Assembly: GCA_910577885.1 (NCBI GenBank)
Contig: CAJTNK010000071.1
Location: 1-10,099 of the forward strand
Source of the DNA: an uncultured Rikenella sp.
GTDB taxonomy: Bacteria; Bacteroidota; Bacteroidia; Bacteroidales; Rikenellaceae
Length of the DNA: 10,099 nucleotides
Direction of reading: 5' to 3'
A model generated the notes under the pieces. The model did not search any database, was not told where the DNA came from, and was given only the letters and a program-made list of their open reading frames with translations. Positions 6,170-10,099 of the stretch are shown here, piece by piece. Within the stretch, counting starts at the first letter, position 1; each line of letters starts with the position of its first letter. A program made the translations under genes and the position numbers.

Positions 6170-6736
6170 ATGGAATTAAAAGAGATTCTGGCTATCTCGG
6201 GGACGCCGGGGCTGTTCCGGTTCGTGGCGCAGGGCAAGGGCGGCATCATCGTCGAATCGCTGGCCGACGGTCGGCGGACGATGGTCGGCGGGACCACCAA
6301 AGTGAGTGCCTTGGGCGATATCGCCATCTTCACGCAGAACACCGAAGTGGCGCTGGGCGAGGTGTTCCAGGCGATTTACGACCGCCACGCGGGGAAGGCG
6401 GTGGCGCTGACCTCGAAGTCGACCCCCGACGAACTGCGCAAGTTCATGAGCGAAGCCTTGCCGGACTACGACGAAGAACGGGTCCACAACTCGGACATCA
6501 AGAAGATCGCTCAGTGGTACAACGCGTTGGTGGCGGCGGGGATGACCTCGTTCCGGGCGGCGGAGGAGGAGGGGGATGCCTCGGCTGAAACGGCTTCGGC
6601 CGCGGCGAAGAAAGCCTCTGCTTCGGCTGCGGGGGCGAAAAAGGCGACGGCGACGGCGGAAAAACGTGCGCCGAAGGCTGAGAGTCGCTCGAAGGCGCCG
6701 TCGGCGCGGAGTACGACGGCCCGGAAGGCGCAATAG
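6170..6736 (+). CDS. DUF5606-type protein with Ala/Lys-rich tail
   Basis: The protein has 188 residues. Residues 1-about 126 form a compact domain beginning MELKEILAISGTPGLFRF, with KGGIIVESLADGRR (23-36) and a TTKVSALGDIAIFT strand pair (42-55). This is the pattern of the DUF5606 family, widespread in Bacteroidota and of unknown function; no signal peptide or membrane segment is seen. From about residue 131 to the end is a low-complexity, probably disordered tail of Ala, Lys, Ser and Arg (SAAAKKASASAAGAKK and similar), strongly basic, which resembles nucleic-acid-binding tails of histone-like proteins. Whether the tail binds DNA or RNA is inference. The gene lies downstream of coaE by 86 bp and ends 124 bp before an intrinsic terminator. 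The start codon follows an A/T-rich leader and has no close competitor. Confidence 0.85.
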   Translation: MELKEILAISGTPGLFRFVAQGKGGIIVESLADGRRTMVGGTTKVSALGDIAIFTQNTEVALGEVFQAIYDRHAGKAVALTSKSTPDELRKFMSEALPDYDEERVHNSDIKKIAQWYNALVAAGMTSFRAAEEEGDASAETASAAAKKASASAAGAKKATATAEKRAPKAESRSKAPSARSTTARKAQ

Positions 6737-6859
6737 CACTCCCGTGTGCGCGGGTGATCGGATAGTTACACACGTGCGCGCGGGTGGCCGGGGCCTGGGG
6801 CTTTCGGCCGTCGCAGCCGGGGCGGCAAGGGCGGTCGTCGCGGCAAATCCTCTATCTTG

Positions 6860-6910
6860 AAAATCCTTTTTCCCGATCCGGTTTTGCGGGTCGGCGAAAG
6901 GGATTTTTTT
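6860..6910 (+). terminator. Intrinsic terminator after the DUF5606-type gene
   Basis: Bases 6860-6880 pair with 6887-6907 to give a 21-bp stem with a single C·C mismatch and three G-U wobbles, and a GTTTTG loop. The upper stem is CCGATCCG/CGGGTCGG and the lower is AAAATCC/GGATTTT. The 3' side runs straight into seven T (6904-6910). The wobbles become mismatches on the other strand, so it acts on plus-strand transcripts. It closes the ybbR-coaE-DUF5606 unit. Confidence 0.8.
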
Positions 6911-6911
6911 G

Positions 6912-7109
6912 CGCAGGGCCCGGCGGAGGTTTCGGAACGGCGATCGGGTCACGCACCTCGACGGACACGCGATCGAGGAGTTGGACGAACGACAGCGCGA
7001 TGCTTATTTTTGTACGCCCGATCGGCATTACCGCGTGACGGTCGTGCGGGGCGGCGAGGTGTTGGACATACAGGTTGTTAACTTAAACGAAAAAACAAGA
7101 TGGCATTGA
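6912..7109 (+). pseudogene. PDZ-like gene fragment without a clear start
   Basis: An open frame directly after the terminator reads, from about 6936, NGDRVTHLDGH, then AIEELDERQRDAY, and finally RVTVVRGGEVLDIQVV. This follows the PDZ pattern G-D-x-I/V-x-x-(I/L)-(N/D)-G ... V-x-V-x-R-G-G-x. Codons in this part are GC-rich at third positions like real genes nearby. No ATG or GTG start precedes it; the upstream codons are the terminator hairpin and its T-run. Its 3' end (stop at 7107-7109) overlaps the first codons of the carbonic anhydrase-like gene, and a promoter-like TATTTTTG lies inside it. It could be the decayed 3' end of a PDZ protein such as an RseP or HtrA/tail-specific protease relative, or a chance resemblance. 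Confidence 0.3.
6981..7012 (+). promoter_or_regulatory. Candidate promoter for the carbonic anhydrase-like gene
   Basis: TTG at 6981-6983, a 21-base spacer and TATTTTTG at 7005-7012 (exact TAnnTTTG). It would give a leader of about 80 bases before the ATG at 7100. A promoter is expected here because the preceding unit ends in a terminator at 6910. Confidence 0.5.
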
Positions 7110-7618
7110 TTCGTACGTTGAACGGCTGTTCGCCGGAAGTCGGCGAGCGCTGTTTCCTGGCCGAAACCGCCGCTCTGATCGGCGATGTCCGCATGGGCGA
7201 CGACTGTTCGATCTGGTACGGGGCCGTGTTGCGCGGAGACGTCAATCCGATCCGGCTCGGCAACCGGGTCAATGTGCAGGACGGCGCCGTGTTGCACACC
7301 CTCCACCGGCGGTCGGTGGTCGAGCTGGGCGACAACGTCTCGGTGGGACACAACGCCACGGTACACGGAGCTCGGGTCGAACACGACTGTCTGATCGGGA
7401 TGGGAGCCGTGGTGCTCGACGGAGCCGTGGTGCACAGCGGGACGATCATCGCGGCCGGTTCGGTGGTGCTCTCCGGTCAGGAATGCGAGGCGGGGAGCGT
7501 CTATGCCGGGGTGCCGGCCCGGAAAGTCAAAACCCTCACCCCCGAAGAACAACACCGCATGATCACCCTCAATGCCGAACACTACCTGACCTACGCTTCG
7601 TGGTACGGCGAGGAATAA
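7100..7618 (+). CDS. Gamma-class carbonic anhydrase-like hexapeptide protein
   Basis: The protein has 172 residues, normal for the YrdA/PaaY/Cam-like family of left-handed beta-helix proteins. Residues about 20-125 show the hexapeptide repeat pattern (IGDVRMG, IRLGNRV, VELGDNV, IGMGAVV, IAAGSVV). The key gamma-carbonic anhydrase positions are visible: R45-G-D47, Q60-D61, and the zinc ligands H66, H84 and H89 (VLHTLH and GHNATVH). A C-terminal helix follows from about 145. Members are trimers with metal sites between subunits; some hydrate CO2, others have no measured activity, so the enzymatic role is uncertain. The start ATG follows an A-rich stretch (AAACGAAAAAACAAG) and aligns with the family's N-terminus. 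It stands between a terminator and the gyrB promoter, so it is probably a single transcription unit; no terminator of its own is seen before gyrB. Confidence 0.85.
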   Translation: MALIRTLNGCSPEVGERCFLAETAALIGDVRMGDDCSIWYGAVLRGDVNPIRLGNRVNVQDGAVLHTLHRRSVVELGDNVSVGHNATVHGARVEHDCLIGMGAVVLDGAVVHSGTIIAAGSVVLSGQECEAGSVYAGVPARKVKTLTPEEQHRMITLNAEHYLTYASWYGEE

Positions 7619-7629
7619 CGGGGCGGACC

Positions 7630-7661
7630 TTTGTGCAAATTCCGGAAAAATCCTATATTTG
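7630..7661 (+). promoter_or_regulatory. gyrB promoter
   Basis: TTTG (7630-7633), a 20-base spacer and TATATTTG (7654-7661) match the Bacteroidota sigma-ABfr consensus at both elements. Transcription should start near 7667, about 19 bases before the gyrB ATG. GCAAAT (7635-7640) and ATTTGC (7657-7662) form an inverted repeat over the spacer and the -7 element, and CAAGTT-ATCG-AACTTG (7662-7677) is a second one at the start site. Confidence 0.75.
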
Positions 7662-7685
7662 CAAGTTATCGAACTTGACGACAGT

Positions 7686-9656
7686 ATGAGCGAAGAAGAA
7701 GCAAAAACACAGCAGCAACAGAACAACGGCGAATATTCGGCCAGCAGCATCCAGGTGCTCGAAGGGTTGGAGGCGGTGCGCAAGCGGCCGTCGATGTACA
7801 TCGGCGATACGGGAGAGAAGGGGTTGCATCACTTGGTGTACGAGGTGGTGGACAACTCGATCGACGAGGCGATGGCCGGATACTGTACGACGATCGATGT
7901 GACGATTAATGAGGACAACTCCATTACGGTGAGCGATGATGGGCGCGGGATTCCGACGGACTACCATCCGAAAGAGAAAAAATCGGCTTTGGAGGTGGTT
8001 CTTACGGTTTTACATGCCGGCGGGAAGTTCGACAAAGGCTCTTACAAGGTTTCGGGGGGGCTGCATGGGGTGGGGGTGTCGTGCGTGAATGCCTTGTCGA
8101 CGGACCTCGAGGCGGTGGTGCATCGGCAGGGGAAGATATTCCGGCAGCGGTTCAGCCGTGGTGTGCCGCAGGGGGATATCGAAGTGATCGGAACGACGGA
8201 TCGGACCGGGACTACCATTACCTTCAAACCGGATGCGGAGATTTTTACCCAGACTACGCTCTACAATTACGACACCTTGAACTCGCGGCTCCGGGAGTTG
8301 GCTTATCTCAACAAAGGGATTCGGCTCAACATCACCGACAAACGCGAAAAAGACGAGGAGACGGGCGAGTACAGACACGACAACTACTACTCGCAGGAGG
8401 GGCTCAAGGAGTTTGTCAAATACCTCGACGGTACGCGCGAGTCGCTGATCGAAGAGACGATCCATATCGCCGGGGAGCGCGACGGGGTGCCGATCGAGGT
8501 GGCCTTGCAGTACAATACGGGGTTTAGCGAGAATGTGCATACGTACGTCAACAACATCAACACGATCGAAGGGGGGACGCATTTGACGGGGTTCCGGCGC
8601 GGGCTGACTCGGACCCTGAAAAAGTATGCCGAGGACAGCGGGATGCTGGCCAAACTCAAATTCGAAATCAGCGGCGACGACTTCCGCGAGGGGTTGACGG
8701 CGATCATCTCGGTCAAAGTGGCCGAACCGCAGTTCGAAGGGCAGACCAAAACCAAACTCGGCAACTCGGAGGTGGCGGGGGCGGTGGATACGGCTGTGTC
8801 GGCCGCGCTGACCAACTACCTGGAAGAGAATCCGAAGGATGCCCGGGCGATTGTGCAGAAGGTTATTCTGGCTGCCACGGCGCGTACCGAGGCGCGGAAG
8901 GCCCGGGATATGGTGCAGCGCAAAACGGTCCTCTCGGGATCGGGGCTGCCGGGTAAACTGGCCGACTGTTCGTCGAGGGATTCGGAACGCACCGAAATCT
9001 TCCTGGTCGAAGGGGACTCGGCAGGCGGGACGGCTAAACAGGGACGGGACCGCGCTTTTCAGGCCATTTTGCCGTTGCGCGGGAAGATCCTGAACGTCGA
9101 AAAAGCCACCGACCACAAAATGTACGACAGCGAGGAGATCAAGAACATCTTCAATGCGCTGGGGGTGACGATCGGGACCGAGGAGGACAGCAAGGCTATC
9201 AATCTGAGCAAGTTGCGGTACGGCAAGGTGATTATCATGACCGACGCCGATGTGGACGGGAGCCACATTGCGACGTTGATTATGACTTTCTTCTTCCGCC
9301 GGATGCCGGATATCATTCAGCAAGGCCACTTGTTTATCGCCGCGCCGCCGCTCTACCTGGTCAAGAAGGGGAGTCAGCAGAAGCGGTACTGCTGGAACGA
9401 GGAAGAGCGGCTCGCTGCCGTTGAGGAGTTCGGAAACAAGGGGGTCAGCATTCAACGGTACAAGGGGTTGGGTGAAATGGACGCCGCGCAGCTCTGGGAG
9501 ACGACGATGAATCCGGCGGCTCGGATGCTGCGGCAGGTGACGATCGAGAATGCGGCGGAAGCGGACCGGATTTTCTCGATGCTGATGGGCGACGATGTGC
9601 CGCCGAGGCGCGAGTTTATCGAGCGGAATGCCAAGTACGCCAATATCGATGCGTAG
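7686..9656 (+). CDS. gyrB: DNA gyrase subunit B
   Basis: The protein has 656 residues and is complete. It lacks the long insertion seen in the about 800-residue proteobacterial enzyme, as is normal here. GyrB supplies the ATPase and TOPRIM parts of gyrase, which introduces negative supercoils together with GyrA. GHKL ATPase: EVVDNSIDEA (53-62, catalytic Glu53, Mg-binding Asn57), DDGRGIP (84-90), GGLHGVG (124-130). Transducer: QTKTKLGN (353-360) with the ATP-contacting Lys loop. TOPRIM: EGDSAGG (442-448), PLRGKILN (463-470), DADVDG (520-525). C-terminal RYKGLGEMDAAQLWETTM (591-608) and PRREFIE close the protein. The ATG at 7686 is chosen over an in-frame TTG at 7659 because the latter lies inside the -7 promoter element. 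The first 20 residues are acidic then Gln-rich and variable. No sign of truncation or transfer. Confidence 0.97.
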   Translation: MSEEEAKTQQQQNNGEYSASSIQVLEGLEAVRKRPSMYIGDTGEKGLHHLVYEVVDNSIDEAMAGYCTTIDVTINEDNSITVSDDGRGIPTDYHPKEKKSALEVVLTVLHAGGKFDKGSYKVSGGLHGVGVSCVNALSTDLEAVVHRQGKIFRQRFSRGVPQGDIEVIGTTDRTGTTITFKPDAEIFTQTTLYNYDTLNSRLRELAYLNKGIRLNITDKREKDEETGEYRHDNYYSQEGLKEFVKYLDGTRESLIEETIHIAGERDGVPIEVALQYNTGFSENVHTYVNNINTIEGGTHLTGFRRGLTRTLKKYAEDSGMLAKLKFEISGDDFREGLTAIISVKVAEPQFEGQTKTKLGNSEVAGAVDTAVSAALTNYLEENPKDARAIVQKVILAATARTEARKARDMVQRKTVLSGSGLPGKLADCSSRDSERTEIFLVEGDSAGGTAKQGRDRAFQAILPLRGKILNVEKATDHKMYDSEEIKNIFNALGVTIGTEEDSKAINLSKLRYGKVIIMTDADVDGSHIATLIMTFFFRRMPDIIQQGHLFIAAPPLYLVKKGSQQKRYCWNEEERLAAVEEFGNKGVSIQRYKGLGEMDAAQLWETTMNPAARMLRQVTIENAAEADRIFSMLMGDDVPPRREFIERNAKYANIDA

Positions 9657-9690
9657 GGCGGGGTTTTTCAGGAGATCTCTGTTTGTTCAG

Positions 9691-9731
9691 GCCCTCTTTT
9701 CTGCGGTTGCGGGAAAGGGGCTTGCTTTTTT
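9691..9731 (+). terminator. Intrinsic terminator of gyrB
   Basis: Bases 9691-9704 pair with 9709-9721 in a 13-bp stem with one bulged C and three G-U pairs, closed by a GGTT loop. After a short TTGC comes a run of six T (9726-9731). It lies 35 bases after the gyrB stop. Confidence 0.65.
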
Positions 9732-9903
9732 GGGGGCTCGTGGGACCTGCCGGGCTGTAGAACGGTTTCTCGCCTGGGCCTGTGCGGATGCGGTTTTGGT
9801 GGTCTTTCTCTGCCGGATGGCCAATACCGGGTGTCGGAAGGCACCGCCCCCGTGGCGTAAGCGGGGCTTGTTTCTGCCCATTTTTCTCGCCCGGATGGCC
9901 CTA

Positions 9904-9961
9904 GCGATGCGTAGCATCGCCGGCTCACCGCGAGCACGCGGGGCCCGGCCGGCCTGAGGCC
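9904..9961. repeat. Cluster of three small hairpins
   Basis: GCGATGC-GTA-GCATCGC (9904-9920, 7 bp), CCGCG-AGCA-CGCGG (9928-9941, 5 bp) and GGCC-TGA-GGCC (9951-9961, 4 bp) follow one another closely. The spacing is regular, about 22-24 bases from start to start. Purpose not recognised. Confidence 0.45.
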
Positions 9962-9978
9962 AGTCGAAGACGGTGTTT

Positions 9979-10055
9979 AGGTCGCCCGCCCGCTAAAGAG
10001 GGATTTCAACGGTTGTGCGAGAGCACAATCGAGATGAAATCCCAGCGGGCGACCT
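9979..10055. other. Large three-stem hairpin, candidate structured RNA or extragenic element
   Basis: The outer stem of 11 perfect pairs (9979-9989 with 10045-10055) is followed by an asymmetric internal loop (10 nt against a single A). The middle stem has 9 perfect pairs (10000-10008 with 10035-10043), then comes a small internal loop (AC against GAGA). The apical stem has 8 pairs with one G-U (10011-10018 with 10023-10030), closed by GAGA, a GNRA-type tetraloop. In total 28 pairs lie within 77 bases. I do not recognise it as a known RNA family; an interspersed palindromic element is the main alternative. Confidence 0.55.
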
Positions 10056-10099
10056 CTGTTGTTGGGTTCCCGTGGCAAAATGCAGTGAGAAACCCCGCG

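Larger units (their letters stand above)
9657..10099. other. Gene-free 3' region of gyrB, rich in stem-loops
   Basis: No convincing gene is present in the last 443 bases. Open frames here lack family features and cross clear hairpins. The stretch holds, in order, a terminator for gyrB, a hairpin at 9845-9865 (GCCCCCG/CGGGGC, one bulge), a repeated CGGATGGCC (about 9813 and 9893), hairpins at 9904-9920, 9928-9941 and 9951-9961, and a large three-stem hairpin at 9979-10055. A gene may start beyond the window edge. Confidence 0.55.

Noticed and set aside
6857..7081. Small frame starting TTG AAA ATC after the DUF5606-type gene
   Set aside because: Its first 17 codons are the arms and T-run of an intrinsic terminator, and the remainder lacks features.
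7659..7685. Upstream TTG start for gyrB
   Set aside because: It lies within the TATATTTG promoter element, so it could not be on the mRNA made from that promoter.
8010..9455. Minus-strand open frame of 481 codons inside gyrB
   Set aside because: Antisense shadow of gyrB, which is fully accounted for by conserved motifs.
9595..9957. Frame of 120 codons overlapping the end of gyrB
   Set aside because: It starts inside gyrB and runs through the gyrB terminator and a hairpin cluster, with no family features.
9979..10055. Transposon end or integron attC site
   Set aside because: No integrase, transposase or clear target duplication is visible; the flanks share only TGTT at different offsets.

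Overview
The window looks like a piece of a Bacteroidota chromosome, most likely a GC-rich gut lineage such as Alistipes/Rikenellaceae. The phylum call rests on a YbbR–CoaE pair followed by a DUF5606-type protein, several promoters of the Bacteroidota form TAnnTTTG (best one upstream of gyrB), poor Shine-Dalgarno sites, and a surface-lipoprotein export signal (CSDDE). The genus is inference from GC content and general protein character. No mobile element, CRISPR array, tRNA or rRNA was recognised.

Left part (1-4476), accessory envelope genes. A small secreted beta-barrel protein (133-591, +) ends against a convergent lipoprotein pair on the minus strand. The first gene of that pair (2019-4112) is a lipoprotein with a metzincin-type zinc site (HEFSHILGFGH) followed by a beta-propeller-like C-terminal half. 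The second (778-1941) is a lipoprotein that matches the propeller half alone and carries the CSDDE surface signal. A perfect 21-bp inverted repeat separates the convergent genes. A 12-bp hairpin that pairs properly only in the minus-strand RNA lies between the two lipoprotein genes. The 364-bp region upstream of the peptidase has a 13-A tract and two tandem repeat-plus-hairpin units.

Right part (4477-9656), housekeeping genes, all on the plus strand. ybbR and coaE overlap by ATGA. After them come a DUF5606-type gene ending in a strong intrinsic terminator, a PDZ-like gene fragment that seems to have no proper start, a gamma-class carbonic anhydrase-like hexapeptide protein, and a complete gyrB (656 aa) with a near-consensus promoter.

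The last 443 bp hold no convincing gene. They contain a gyrB terminator and then a run of stem-loops ending in an elaborate three-stem hairpin of 77 nt (9979-10055). The least explained items are this hairpin, the peptidase/propeller lipoprotein pair with its unusual upstream region, and the PDZ-like fragment.
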